From positions 115,496,615-115,560,614 of the forward strand of contig NW_023603184.1 of NCBI RefSeq assembly GCF_014898055.3: 64,000 bases of DNA. The letters are read 5' to 3'. Source of the DNA: Talpa occidentalis (Eukaryota; Chordata; Mammalia; Eulipotyphla; Talpidae). Numbering within the stretch: the first letter of the stretch is position 1; each line of letters begins with the position of its first letter. A model generated the notes under the pieces. That model saw nothing but the letters and a program-made list of their open reading frames with translations. It searched no databases and was not told the origin of the DNA. A program made the translations under genes and the position numbers. Shown piece after piece: positions 45,290-56,711 of the stretch.

Positions 45290-47900
45290 TAAATTGAGGT
45301 GACATTGGTTACAATGCTGTCCATTTCCTCACCACACCCACCAAATGCCAACCAATTGGCCCCTTGTATCCATTCCACCTACCCACCCCCCACTCCCTCC
45401 ACTCCTTTCCCTCTGGTATCCACCATTCTGTTTTCAGAGTATAAGGTTTGTTTTAGTTTTTTAATATTCCACAGATTAGTGAAATAATACAATATTTGTA
45501 TTTTTCCTTCTGACTTATATCACGTAGCATAATTCCCTCAAGTTCCATCCATGGTGTCACAAATGGCAAAATTTCATCTTTGTTTTGACTGAGGAGTATT
45601 TTCATTGTGGCTATATGTGTAATGCACACCCCACATCTTCTTTATCCAATTATCCACTATTGGAAACTTGGAATTTCCATATTGGCTACATATGCTGCAG
45701 TGAACAGAAGGGTACATAGTGTTTTCATAATTTCTAGGTAAACACCCAAAAGTGGGATTACTAGCTCATATGATAGTAGTGCTATTTCTGAGTATTTAGG
45801 AACCTCCATTCTGTTTCTATGATAGCTGCACCAATATGCATTCCCACCAACAGTGATTTAGGATTCCTTCATCTCTAATCCTCACCAAGATTTATTATGG
45901 TCTTGAGTTTTTGATAATAGCCATTTTTCACTGATATGAAGTAAAATCTCATTGTGGTTTTGGTTTGCATTTCCCTAGTGAACAGTGATCTAGAGTATCT
46001 TTTCTTGTGTCTGTTGACCATCTGGATATCTTTTTTGGTGATATGTCTATTTAGATCTTCTGTCCATTTTTCAGTCAGGTTGTATGTTTTTTTGTTGTTC
46101 AAGATTTTTTTATATTTTGGATATTAATGCCTGATCTGATATATTGTTTGCAAATATCTTCTCCCATTAAATAGACTGGTTGTTTCAATGATGGTTTTTT
46201 CACTGTGCAGAAGCTTTTTAGCTTGATGTCTATTTTTTTGTCTTCTATTTCTCTTGCTGCTAGAGATGAATCCATAAATACATCACTAAAACTAATGATG
46301 TTGGTTTAGGCTTGTCAAATATGGCCTTTATTATCTCTAGGTATGCTCCTTCTATATCCATTTTTAATGTTTTTTTTTTTTTTAATTTTCTAGAGGCATG
46401 TCTTATTTATTTATTTATTATTTGTTTGTTTGTTTGGTTTATACATGCACTGGGTACAGTCAGAAGCACGGGAGGGTGAGAGAATTCACCAGAGCCAGAG
46501 CGGGGAGCAGAGCAGGCAGAAGGACCGAAGTACACTGCTAAGGGGAGCAGCGGGCGGCAGGAGAGGTCTGCGCGCCATGCGGGACCCTCCTCTGGTGGCC
46601 GGGGAGCAGCCGGGGATCGAACCGGTGCCGCAGCGGCTGCGGGCAGCCTCGCAACCCAGGGCTCAACCGCTGCGCCACCGGGGAGGCCCTATATCCATTT
46701 TTAAAGAGAACTTTTATCATAAATGGATGCTGAGTTTTATCAGATGCTTTTCTGTATCTATTGAGATATTTATCCTGCATTAAATTGATTTGATGAATCA
46801 AATTGATGTATTTGCATATGTTGAACCATCCTTGTATCCCTGGATTAAATCCTAGTTGGTTGTGGTATGTGATCTTCTTAATGTATTTTTAATTTGGCTT
46901 GCTAATATTTTGTTGGGGATTTCTACATCTATATTCATCAGAGAAATTGTGCTATAATTGTCTTTTCGTGTACCATTTTTGTCTGGTTTTGATGTCATCA
47001 CTATGCAGACCTCATGAAAGGAATTAGGAAGCATTTACTCCTTTTTGATTTTGGGGGGAAGAGCTTGAGAAGAGTGGGTTGAGAAAAGCTTGAGAAGAGT
47101 TTCTTTGATCTTTGAATATTTGGTAGAATTCACCAGTGAATCCATATGCTTCTGGACTTCTGGGGGAGGTTTTTAAATACTGTTTTAATTTCTTTGCTTG
47201 CAATAAATTTATTCCAATTTTCTTTTTATGACTCCTGTATTGGGAAGTTGTACAATTCAAGAACTTTATCCATTTCCTATATGTTGTCCAATTTATTGGC
47301 ATATACATGTTCATAGTAATATCTTACTATCTTTTGTATTTTGATGGGTTTTTTTATTTTTATGGCTTCTGTCATAATGTCACTTTCATTTCTGGTTTTA
47401 TTTGAATCAGAAAAGACTCAAATAAGAATTTGGCAAGAGATTTGTCAAATTTGATTTTTATTTTTCCAGAAAACCCGGCTTCTCATTTCATGATCTTTTG
47501 TTTAGTTTTTTGTTTTGTTTATGTCTGGTTCTAGTCTTTATTTTGTTCCTCCTTCATTTGTTGTTCTTATGCTAGTTCCCTTAAGTGTATTGTTAGAGTC
47601 CTTATTTGAGATTTTTCTTATTTCTTGAGAATAGACAGTATTTCTATAAACATCCCTTTTAGTACTGGTTTTGCTGCGTCCCAAATATCGTTTACCTGTG
47701 ACTTTGTTTTCTTTGCATCTGCCCTATCTTTTTTCTCTGGCAAAGCTTGGTATTTGGGTGTGAAATCTGGTTATATTGTATGCAGTATCATCAGTCTTTT
47801 GTTTTCTTAAGAGTTATTAAAAGATGCCATTAACTTTTAAATTCTTTATCTACTTCAGGTCTTCCATGTTTAATCATTATTTTTTTCAAATTCATAAGTT
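45290..47900 (-). mobile_element. L1, about 2.3 kb excluding SINE, antisense, decayed ORF2
   Basis: Runs from the L1 3' UTR (45290-45420) into ORF2. Minus-strand peptides include LNRHITKKDIQMVNRHKKR (C-terminal third), DNYSTISLMNIDVEIPNKIL (reverse transcriptase) and SPEAYGFTGEFYQIFKDQ (the L1 'PGPDGFTAEFYQ' block). Frames are broken by many stops, so it is not functional. Split by the SINE at 46368-46688. The 5' limit near 47900 is soft. Confidence 0.88.
46368..46688 (-). repeat. tRNA-derived SINE, young copy, long-tail subfamily
   Basis: Inserted into the L1, with perfect 16-bp target-site duplication CTATATCCATTTTTAA at 46352-46367 and 46689-46704. On the minus strand the end is GCATGTATAAACC, (CAAA)n, (AAAT)n, ACATGCCTCTAGAAAAT and A-tract. 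Confidence 0.96.
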
Positions 47901-48446
47901 CCTGTGTTGATATGCTACATAGCATTGATAAATGCATTTAGCTCATGATTGCAAGATTCACTGCAGTAAGATAACTACAGGCAGCTGACTGCAGAAAGCC
48001 CATTTCAGTCAGTGAAATGATGGTTCTCTACATAATTCAGAGGACATTTTGTCTCCAATGTCATCCTAATAAAACTATTATGGTTTCCCTTGTGTTCTTT
48101 GAAATAGTTTTCTACTAAGTATAAATTTGAACTTGATTTAAATGGAGGTGAGCCAAGAAATCATTCACTCTGTAATTAATGCAGAAATAAAATGCTGGAA
48201 TAATTAGCAGAGTTTTCCCTTTTCCTGTCATTCACTTGGGGAAGTTGTTGGGAAATCTGTCCCATAAAGATCATGGTGGTTGACATGGCACTCTAATAGC
48301 AATTTCTACTAAAAGTTCATGGGACAAAGTTTCTTTCTATAACCATGAGTGTAATACTGAGAGAAAAAAAAAATCCCACTGCCTGCATACACTTATATTT
48401 TAGAAGGAGGATGAAAATAAATGAAACAACATGGTAGGTCTGAAAG
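47901..48446. other. unassigned DNA
   Basis: No gene or repeat recognised. Confidence 0.4.
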
Positions 48447-48458
48447 CTATTGATTTTC

Positions 48459-48470
48459 TTTTTTTTTAAA

Positions 48471-48502
<32 letters not shown>

Positions 48503-48754
48503 TATACAAGCACTGGGTACAGTCAGAAGTGCGGGAGGGTGAGAGAATTCACCAGAGCCAGAGGGGAGAGCAGAGCAGGCAGAAGGACCGAAGTACACTG
48601 CTGAGGGGAGCAGCGGGCTGCAGGAGAGGTCTGCGCGCCATGTGGGACCCTCCTCCGGTGGCTGGGGAGCAACTGGGGATCGAACCGGCGCCATGGAGGC
48701 TTTGGGCAGCCTCGCAACCCAGCGCTCAACCGCTGCACCACCGGGGAGGCCCGA
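48459..48754 (-). repeat. tRNA-derived SINE, young copy with (AATC)n tail
   Basis: Target-site duplication CTATTGATTTTC at 48447-48458 and 48755-48766. The usual AAAT tail is replaced by about seven GATT units (AATC on the SINE strand) at about 48471-48501, before the TCTTT terminator. Confidence 0.95.
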
Positions 48755-48766
48755 CTATTGATTTTC

Positions 48767-49139
48767 AATTCAACAAATAACTATATAAAACTATGAATAT
48801 ATATGATGTGAGATACTTTTGAAGCCCCTTAAAATCCTTTTAAAAATGTTTTTAATAATTCAGATGTATTAATTACTCCAGGGGTGATGTATTAAAAATG
48901 CAGCTACATCACATACTGGAAATCTACATAGCTGAAATTTTATCAACAGAAAATCACATAGTAAAAAAATGAATAAAGTGGTACAGTGATCTGAAAACAT
49001 CTTTACAATATCTTTTAAAAAGTTTCATATTTGAGTAATAAAGATATCCACAAGACTTATTTTTTTCAGAGCTATTTTACCTGGCATTTTAAATATATAG
49101 ATTTTTAAAGAAATATATGGAGTGCTATACATTCTACCT
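48767..49139. other. unassigned AT-rich DNA
   Basis: No gene or repeat recognised. Confidence 0.4.
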
Positions 49140-49380
49140 TTATTAAAAATGATAAATATTTCTTCATGTATATTTTGGTTGGCTTCTGGATTTCCTCTTT
49201 AGTTAATTGTGTGTTCACATCTGCTTCTCGTTTCTTAATTGGGTTATTTGTTTTATTAACTGTTGAATATATGAGTTTTTATATAACTTGAATATTAACC
49301 CCTTATTATATATGTTGTGCAAATATTTTTTCCCATCCAATAGGGTGTCTTTTTGGTCATCTTGTACTTCCTTTCTCTGT
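49140..49380 (-). mobile_element. L1 ORF2 C-terminal fragment, antisense
   Basis: 'AACCCCTTATTATATATGTTG' followed by 'GCAAATATTTTTTCCCATCC' corresponds to the same L1 ORF2 region as 46120-46170. Confidence 0.65.
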
Positions 49381-49389
49381 ATAGAAGTT

Positions 49390-49865
49390 TTTTATTATTT
49401 TTAAATGGAAACCTACTTTATCTGATATAAGTATCACTGTCCCTGCCTTTCTTTGGGTCCCATTTGCTTGTAGACTTGTTTTCCAACCTTTTACTTCAAG
49501 CTTATATTTATCTTTGGAGCTCTGGCACATTTCCTAGAGACAGCAGAAATTGGGATTTTTTTTCCTGTTCCAACCAGTCACTCAGCGCCTTTTGATTGGT
49601 GAGTTCAATCCATTTATGTTTAGCATGATTATTGATACAGAAAGACCTACTACTGCCATTTTATCTTTAGTTTTCTGGTTCTATTTTTTTTTTTTTTTTT
49701 TGGTGGACATTCTATGATTAGCTCTGAGAGCTCCTTTCAACATTTTTCGTTCTATAGCATTCTCGGCTGGCAGTTTTTATCTTTAAGTATTTTGTATACA
49801 TCATTCCATTCCCTTTGCCTATAATGTTCCCTCAGCAAATTCAGATCTATGCCTATTAGAAGACT
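49390..49865 (-). mobile_element. L1/HAL1-like fragment: ORF2 start and ORF1 end, antisense
   Basis: On the minus strand, fragments such as GWKTSLQANGTQRKAG and VILISDKVGF match the L1 ORF2 N-terminus. Positions 49700-49865 resemble the ORF1 to ORF2 junction also seen at 55280-55870. It seems to sit between two parts of another L1 (49140-49380 and 49866-50990). Confidence 0.6.
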
Positions 49866-50990
49866 GTGTTAAATTTGTGTGTCATTTTAGATAGGAGAGT
49901 CATTTTGATTATATTGATTCTTTCCATCTGTGAGCATGGGCTATCCTTCCATCTCCTGCTGCTAAGTTCTTTGGTATTATAGTTCTCGTTGTAGAGTTCT
50001 TTTTTTTTTTTTTAGCAACTCTGTTTTCAAATTTATTCTTTTTTTTTAATTAATAATAAATTTTATTTTTATATTCCCCATACAATTTCAACCCCCCCAT
50101 TCTGACCTCAGTCCCTCCCCTCCTGCCCCCCACCCCACAAAAAGTGTCTCTGGTTCATAGTTTTTTGTTGATTTTGATTTTCACTTTCTTACAGTTATTC
50201 ATTTTCCTGGTCCCTTATTTAAGTTTTCTAGATTCCTGCTATGAGTGAGACCATCCGGTATTTTTCTTTTTCTTTCTGGTTTATTTCGCTGAGCATGATC
50301 CCTTCCAGCGCCATCCATGTTGCTGCAAATTGCATGTGTTTATCGTTGTAGAGTTCTTTTACCTCCTTTGTTAATTTGATTCTGAGGTCTTTAATTCTTT
50401 CTGAAGCAATTACAAATGGAGTTATTTTCTTCTTGTTCATTGTGTGTTTGTTCATTGTGTGTTTTGTCTGTTGATTTTGCCTGACATTTTGCTGTTCATT
50501 TATTGTTTCTAATAATATTTTGATGGAATCTTTAAGATTTTCTGTATGTACATCATATCCTCTTATCAATAGTGATAGTTTCACTTCTCTTTTTCAACTT
50601 GGATACCCTTTATTGCTTGCTTTTGCCTGACAGCTCTGACCAAAACTTATAATACTAAATTAAACAGAATGAACCAAATGTTTCTCATCTTAAAAGAAAA
50701 GCTCTCCATTTTTCACCATTGAGTATTATATGGGCTGCTTGTTTATGATATATAGCCCTTATTATATTGACATATATGTTCCTTCTATTTTCATATTGTT
50801 TAGGATTTTTATTATAAATGGGTGCTGAATCTTATAAATGCTGTCTCTGTATCTGTTAATGCTATGATTGTTATCTTTGTTTGTTGAACATTAATTGATT
50901 TATGTATATTAAACTATGCCTGAATCCCTACATAAATCCCACTTGATCATAGTATATAATCCTTGTGATATATACATTTGGAGAAAACAA
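49866..50990 (-). mobile_element. L1 ORF2 reverse transcriptase region, antisense, host of a nested L1
   Basis: The minus strand from 50990 to 50361 and 49985 to 49866 follows L1 ORF2 (TPFVIASERIKDLRIKLTKE). Where active L1s have FADD the sequence reads LIRG, so the polymerase site is lost. A younger L1 piece sits at 50005-50343. A short tandem repeat encodes KHTMNKHTMNK. Confidence 0.8.
50004..50342 (-). mobile_element. 5'-truncated L1 nested in older L1, possible 3' transduction
   Basis: Perfect 18-bp target-site duplication TCGTTGTAGAGTTCTTTT at 49986-50003 and 50343-50360. It contains the ORF2 C-terminus (HMQFAATWMALEGIMLSE) and a G-rich 3' UTR (50088-50140). On the L1 strand a first A-tract (50047-50039) is followed by 25 bp (50038-50014) and a second A-tract (50013-50004). 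That is the structure of a 3' transduction. It belongs to the same L1 family as 13521-14112. Confidence 0.92.
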
Positions 50991-51419
50991 TACCATATTG
51001 TTTATTGACTTCTCATCATCTACAATAAGGTGATTCAAAATGAAGTTGAAATTTTCCCAGTAAATTCCCTCAGTCACATATTCTCCCATCTTATGTATTA
51101 TTACAATGTTTGGGATAACACAGGGTGAATTAAGTCAGAACTAAATTCCACTATTAGCTAGCATTTCTCATTGTTTTTGTTACTCAATATGTATCATGGG
51201 GTAACTTATTAAAAATGTGGAATCTCAATCTTTATACATACAAAATATGAATTACATTTTATGAACCATGTGTGATTTATAGGATATTAAATTTTAAGAA
51301 ATACTGTTTTATGTAATTTTGGGCAGGTTATTGAATTTGTGTCTTTGGCTTCTCTTCAGTTGAATGATGAGCTACTTGATAATGTATAGGAGCATCTAAA
51401 CTGTAAGGAACTTGTAATA
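50991..51419. other. unassigned AT-rich DNA
   Basis: No gene or repeat recognised. Confidence 0.4.
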
Positions 51420-51625
51420 CTGATTAGCAGTTTAGAGCTTGGATTCTGGAACTAATGTGTCTGAATTTGATTCTCTGCCACTTGTACAGATTATATAACT
51501 TCTCTGTACCACAATTTCCTCATTTTAAAAATAGGGGTTGTAATTGTAGACATTTCATGAATTTGTGGTAAATAATTGAATTAATATATATATATGGTTT
51601 TTAGGTTGGTGCTTGGTAAAGAACA
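51420..51625 (+). repeat. MIR
   Basis: TTAGAGCTTGGATTCTGGA, TTTGATTCTCTGCCACTTG and CTCTGTACCACAATTTCCTC are sense MIR blocks in order. An (AT)n run interrupts the 3' part. Confidence 0.85.
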
Positions 51626-52913
51626 AGACAAATATTAGCTCTTATTATGAGTTAATGTTCTTGATGACTAACATTCTAGAATATATAGAGATGCCAATTG
51701 ACCTACCTTTGAAAGATACAAGTGAGGTCATTTTGTTAGTGTGAATTTGAAGAACTGAGGAAAACACTATAGAAGTAGTGGGAATTAAGAATGATTTTAT
51801 AAGATAGCTAAATTTGGGGATTATTAGAGACAAAAAACATTAAAAGCTTTCCATGTGAAACACCCGTAAGTAGAAATAAGTATTTGATGAGGAAGAGAAG
51901 AAATCAGAGAATGAAGTCTGCTAGATGCCAGGAATTTTGAGGAAGGTATGGGGTGACAAGAGCAGACAAGGTGTTAGACATTTGAGAATCCAATATTGGA
52001 TCCTCTTGATACCAGACTTTAAAAATATCGTTTTTAAATATGAGAAATAGAGAATGTTTATGTAGTTATTAGGTACATATGTATTTTTCTTAAAATAGAA
52101 TAAAGTGATACTAGAACATACTAATAAGCTGGATGGCTCAGCAGCACAGAGAGCAAAAGGAAGAAGACCCAAGATTTAGTTATTAGACACGGGGCATATG
52201 TAGGTGAGGAGGGATTGCAACTCCAGTATTTTAAGGACCAGGAATGTGATGTGTTTGGCAAACATGGAAATAGCAGAAACATAACTGTTTTGAGGAAAAT
52301 ATATGTTTGATTTTGGAAGTGTTGAGTACAGGTAATAACACATATCCAATAAAAGATTTGGCAGTTGCAGTTAAAAAAAGCTCCAGAACAGTGCCAACAT
52401 ACTTTTTTCTCTTTTATTCATATACATCACTAGCATCAGTACAAAAGTAAAACCATAAAATTCAAAATTGACAACATCTTTATTTTCTTCATATATTTCA
52501 AATTCTCAGAATTTCTGGCAAAATATTTTTTGAAGTGAGTCTAGACTAAATGAATTACAGTTTTGGTATTTTTGTGAGTCAATAAAACAACTTGAAAGAG
52601 AATTAGCCTTGGTTCCATTATTCTGGTCCCTGGACAACATTTACACTCAGCCTCAAAGAAAATAAGAACAAATGAAATAAGTAGACTTCAGACTTTTCCA
52701 AATGCTACACAACTGAAAAGGAAAGATCTTAATTGTTTTGTCCAGGAAATAGCTTAGCACAAATTCATTGTCCATGAGATTATTAGTCATCCTTAATGTT
52801 TACCTGTCGATTGCCTTTAATGAAAGAGGAGCAGAAAAATTGATTGGGAGGTGGCATGTGTGTTATCATAATGCTGATCATTGGGTGAAAAGTGCATTTA
52901 TGAGCAAATCTGG

Positions 52914-52926
52914 TAATGCCTAGCAA
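52914..52926 (+). promoter_or_regulatory. RFX X-box-like motif
   Basis: TAATGCCTAGCAAC resembles the X-box (GTNRCC then RGYAAC), with a second CTAGGCAA half nearby at 52933. Only motif evidence. Confidence 0.25.
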
Positions 52927-53257
52927 CTGTTTCTAGGCAAAGGGTGGCTAGGATACAGCTGTTGTTGCCTTTCAGGAGCTAACAGCCTATTTCTACACAC
53001 TTTATAGGAAATCTGTTTTGGATTATTTGGAGTCAAGCTTTCAGGTACAGTTTTTCTCATAACTATTAATATTAAATATTTTACTTTTTAGTGATTGATA
53101 TAATCAACCTAATATTATTACTTTTTATCTTTGAATGTAAGTATACAGATTTTTTAATTACAATGAATTATGATGTCTGAAGTAAGGAGATTTTACATTT
53201 TAAAAACCACTCTTGTCTGAGTCCTTTTAGCCTGAACGCTGACACATTCTGAAGTGG

Positions 53258-53275
53258 TCTAGGTCTAGACCTAGA
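53258..53275. repeat. perfect 18-bp palindrome
   Basis: TCTAGGTCTAGACCTAGA is its own reverse complement. Long perfect palindromes without a spacer are unusual in unique DNA. Confidence 0.95.
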
Positions 53276-53553
53276 TTTACATCTACTTCTGAGCGTATAA
53301 GAGATGATAGTAAACATGCCGCTGAATGTTTCAGTATTTAGCTCTTCTGAAAAAATCCATCCCCAGCCTTCTTAGTATAGTCACCACTACTTTCAACACT
53401 GATCATTATTTCTTTTCTTGTCCCTGGCCTTGCAGCTCGATGTAGCTCATCTAAATAGCAGGGAGTGGCAGTTTTCAGAGACACTGCATAACGCCAGATA
53501 ACTTGAGGATGGGTAGAGAGGCCTATTGGTAGAGAAGACTCTCCAGGAGAAGA

Positions 53554-54050
53554 GTGCCCAGAAAACTACAGGCATGTAGTCAATACCATATCTTTGTACT
53601 GGTTGAGTATTTCCTGATACCGCTGAGCAGCTCAGCCCCTCTAATTCTGTCCAGGATGCTTGCTTGTTCCCAGAGTCCCCGGAATACTTTTCCGAGAATA
53701 CATTTATTTAACTCAGTCATCTGTTATCCCCATGACTTGCTTGAAAGTCTCACTCCCTTTCCTTGCTCATTTTCTGCTGTCCAGTCTTTTATCTTAATTC
53801 CACATGACTCCCTGAAAGCCCTGTTTCTTTGCAAACACAATTCCTTTAACCTCTTCACAGATAGTCCATTTCATCTTTTAGTTGAAACCCCAAGGACCTT
53901 ACTTCATTTTCAGCCCCTCAAACAGTGCTTGCTCTTAGTCCATAACCATAACCACATAAACAGAGCCAAGAAATCAGTTGTCATCTTGTTTAACCTGGCC
54001 AGATCTTTCCTTTTTATTTTCATGAGAAGTCTCTTTTCACTTGAGAGACA
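53554..54050 (+). other. long open frame of doubtful meaning
   Basis: An ATG-initiated frame of 184 codons (53554-54108), the longest in the window. It is rich in Leu, Ser, Phe and His, has no recognisable domain, no splice or promoter context, and its last part reads into a MIR at 54050. I regard it as chance, aided by C/T-rich sequence. Confidence 0.3.
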
Positions 54051-54190
54051 ATATACAGTTAAAAGCACAATATTTGGGGTTGGAACTATATTTTGGGATG
54101 TTGGGTAGACCACCCAACATTTCTGAGCCTCAATTTCCACATCTGAAAAAGGGGATAACATTATTTTTGTGAGTTTATGAAGTTTGCACT
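54050..54190 (+). repeat. MIR fragment
   Basis: TTAAAAGCACAATATTTGG, GAGCCTCAATTTCCACATC and AAAAGGGGATAACATTATT are sense MIR blocks. Confidence 0.75.
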
Positions 54191-54595
54191 TATTCATTAC
54201 TTTCACATATCATTACTGATTATTGTGTGCCAGGCATTTTTCTAAGCACAGTAGAAAACAATTCTGACCTCCATGAAGCTTAGAGTCTCTAAGTAAATAT
54301 ATATATATATATATATATTTAATTATAATATATAATTACCAAATCCTATATGGAAAAAAATACAGAGAGTACTAGACAAAGGTTTAATTCAGAGGATGGA
54401 ATGATAGATAGGAGGAAAGTTCAAAGGAGGTGACATTTAAAATGAGAACAGCAGGATACATCGGATTTAGGCAATGGAGCAAGATATGGGGAGAGTATTA
54501 AAGGCAAAGGGGCAGTTTGACACATTCCGGACACTGAAAGAAGCCATTGTGAGAGGGAGAGAATGTCACAAAGTGTGGCTAGAAATGTAGACTGG
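54191..54595 (-). repeat. L2 LINE 3' end, antisense
   Basis: TTATTGTGTGCCAGGCATTT, TCCATGAAGCTTAGAGTCTC and GGAGGTGACATTTAAAATGAG are antisense L2 blocks. An (AT)n run at 54298-54322 interrupts it. Confidence 0.85.
54298..54322. repeat. AT dinucleotide microsatellite
   Basis: An uninterrupted (AT)n run inside the L2 fragment. Confidence 0.95.
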
Positions 54596-55366
54596 GGATA
54601 AATTTTTTAAAATTTATTTTTAACTGAGATAATATTGGGGTACCTCATCAGGTATTACCCCCATAGTTCACCCACCACCAATTCATCCATAGTCCACCCC
54701 CCTAGACCATTGTGCTTCCTTCTTTGTTCCTTCTCCTCCCAGCCCCTCCCCGCTTGGCATGTTAGTTCTGTAGTCAGCTATCAAGGTCATTTCTTTGGCT
54801 TGTCTTTCTCTGACTGTTAAGTCACTTACTTTATATTCCACATGTTAATGACACCATCTGGTATTTATCTTTCTTCTTCCAACTTCATTTAGCATTATCC
54901 TTTCATGTAAAAAATACCTTATATATTTTGGTGCTCCTTTGTTTGGTGACTATATATTGAGGAGTATTATGTCTTCCTGATGAATTGTTCTCTTAATTAT
55001 TATATGGTGTCCATTCCTTCCTTGTGTTATCTTTTTTAGCTGGAAATCTATTTTTTCTGAAAAAAAAAAAATTAACCATCTCTGCCTTTCTTTGTGTCCC
55101 ATTCACTTGTTTACCATTCCTTTACTTTGGAGCTCAGGTATGTTTCCTTCAGACATCAGAAAGTTGAGTTTTGTTTTCTGAGCCAACAAGCCACTCTGTG
55201 CTTTTTGATTGATGAGTTTAGTTTATTTACGTTTATGGTGAGTATTGATATCTGAGGGTCTGCTGATGCTATTTTATCCTTAGTTTTCTTGTTCTGTCTT
55301 TTTCCTTCGGTTTTTTATTTTATTTATTTATATTTTTTTTTTGTGGATGTTGTTCTCTTTGATTTT

Positions 55367-55633
55367 TTTTTTTTTTAAGATTTATTTGTTTACTTATAAA
55401 AGCATTGGGTACAGTCAGAAGCTCAGGAGGGTGAGAGAATTCACCAGAGCCAGAGGAGAGAGCAGAGCAGGCAGACGGACGAAGTACACTGCTGAGGGGA
55501 GCAGCGGGCGGCAGGAGAGGTCTGCGCGTCATGTGGGACCTCGCAGGCGGCAGGGGATTGAACCGGCGCTGCAGAGGCTGCAGGCAGCTTCGCAGCCCAG
55601 CACTCAACCGCTGCGCCACCAGGGAGGCCCTGA
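55367..55633 (-). repeat. tRNA-derived SINE, young tier with internal deletion
   Basis: Target-site duplication TCTCTTTGATTTT at 55354-55366 and 55634-55646. The body lacks the GGAGCAGCCGGG part before the B box (reads CGGCAGGGGATTGAACCGG). It splits the HAL1-like element. Confidence 0.95.
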
Positions 55634-56697
55634 TCTCTTTGATTTTGATACAAGAGCTTTTTTTAACATTTCTTGGGATGGGAGATCTGGTGTTGGCAAA
55701 CTCCAGTTTCTATTTGTCTGACAAGGCCTTTATTTCTCTCTCATATCTGAAGGAGTTTCCCAGGATAATTTTTGGCTGACTGCTTTACCTGAAAGTTAAA
55801 ATTTTTGCAGGAGAGTTCCTGGCTGGCTGTTTTATCTGAAAGTATTTCGAATATGTCATTCCATTCTCTCTTGCCCATAGTATTTCCTCAGAGAAGTCAG
55901 ATGGATGCATGATGGGGTTATTTTTATATGTTTTCTTCTTCTTTTCGCTAGCAAACGTCAATATTTTTTCCTTGTCTTGAACTCTTGGAAGTTTCATAGC
56001 TGTGTGTCTTGGTGTGGGTACATTTAGGTAACCATGTGTTCTTTAAGCTTCATGGACTTGTGTATTTAATTGCTTCTCCGGCTTTGACTTTTCCCCTACT
56101 ACTTCTTTGAGTAAGTTCCTTCTGCCTTTTTCTTTCTTCCGCTGCTGGAATACCCAATTATTCTTATATTGCCTTTCCTCATGGATTTGGGTAGTTCTTG
56201 AAGTGTTATATTTTTTTTCCTTTGCATTTCTTTTTTCTTCCACCTAGATTCTTTGTGCAGTACCATTTCCAAGGTTGCTGATTTGACCTCCCATTTGGTC
56301 TATTCTACTCCATAACTTTCTCCAAAAAATTTTATTTCCTCTATTGATATTTTTACATCTTTTATTGCATTATTTTCTTATTTAATGCTTTAATTTCTAT
56401 TTTTTGTTCATTAATTTTATTTCTCAGGATAATCATTTGTTTTTCTAAATTTTCTTGTTTATAGTTGGTCAGCTTTTCTTTGAATATCTTTATCATGGCA
56501 ATTTTAAAGTCTGTTTCACATAGGAAGAAAAGATCTTCTATGTCTTTGTGACTGGATTCTGAAGATTTGTTCTCTCTGTGTAGTGAAAGATTCCCTTGAG
56601 GACTTAAGGTGTCATCTGTTGGGGTTTTTTGCCTGCCATTTTGTAGCTTTCCAGTTTGCCCTTTTAGCAGTCCTAATGGTGCAGAACACCCACTTTT

Positions 56698-56711
56698 CCA
56701 GTAGATGGCAC
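56698..56711 (+). promoter_or_regulatory. CTCF-like motif in HAL1-like element
   Basis: CCAGTAGATGGCAC matches the consensus CCASYAGRKGGCRS at all 14 positions. It lies within the decayed ORF1 region. Binding is not shown. Confidence 0.5.

Larger units (their letters stand above)
51626..53553. other. unassigned DNA
   Basis: No gene or repeat recognised. It holds a perfect palindrome at 53258-53275 and an RFX X-box-like motif at 52914-52926. Confidence 0.4.

Noticed and set aside
53554..54108. A 184-codon open frame as a gene
   Set aside because: No recognisable domain, no splice or promoter context, and its end reads into a MIR.
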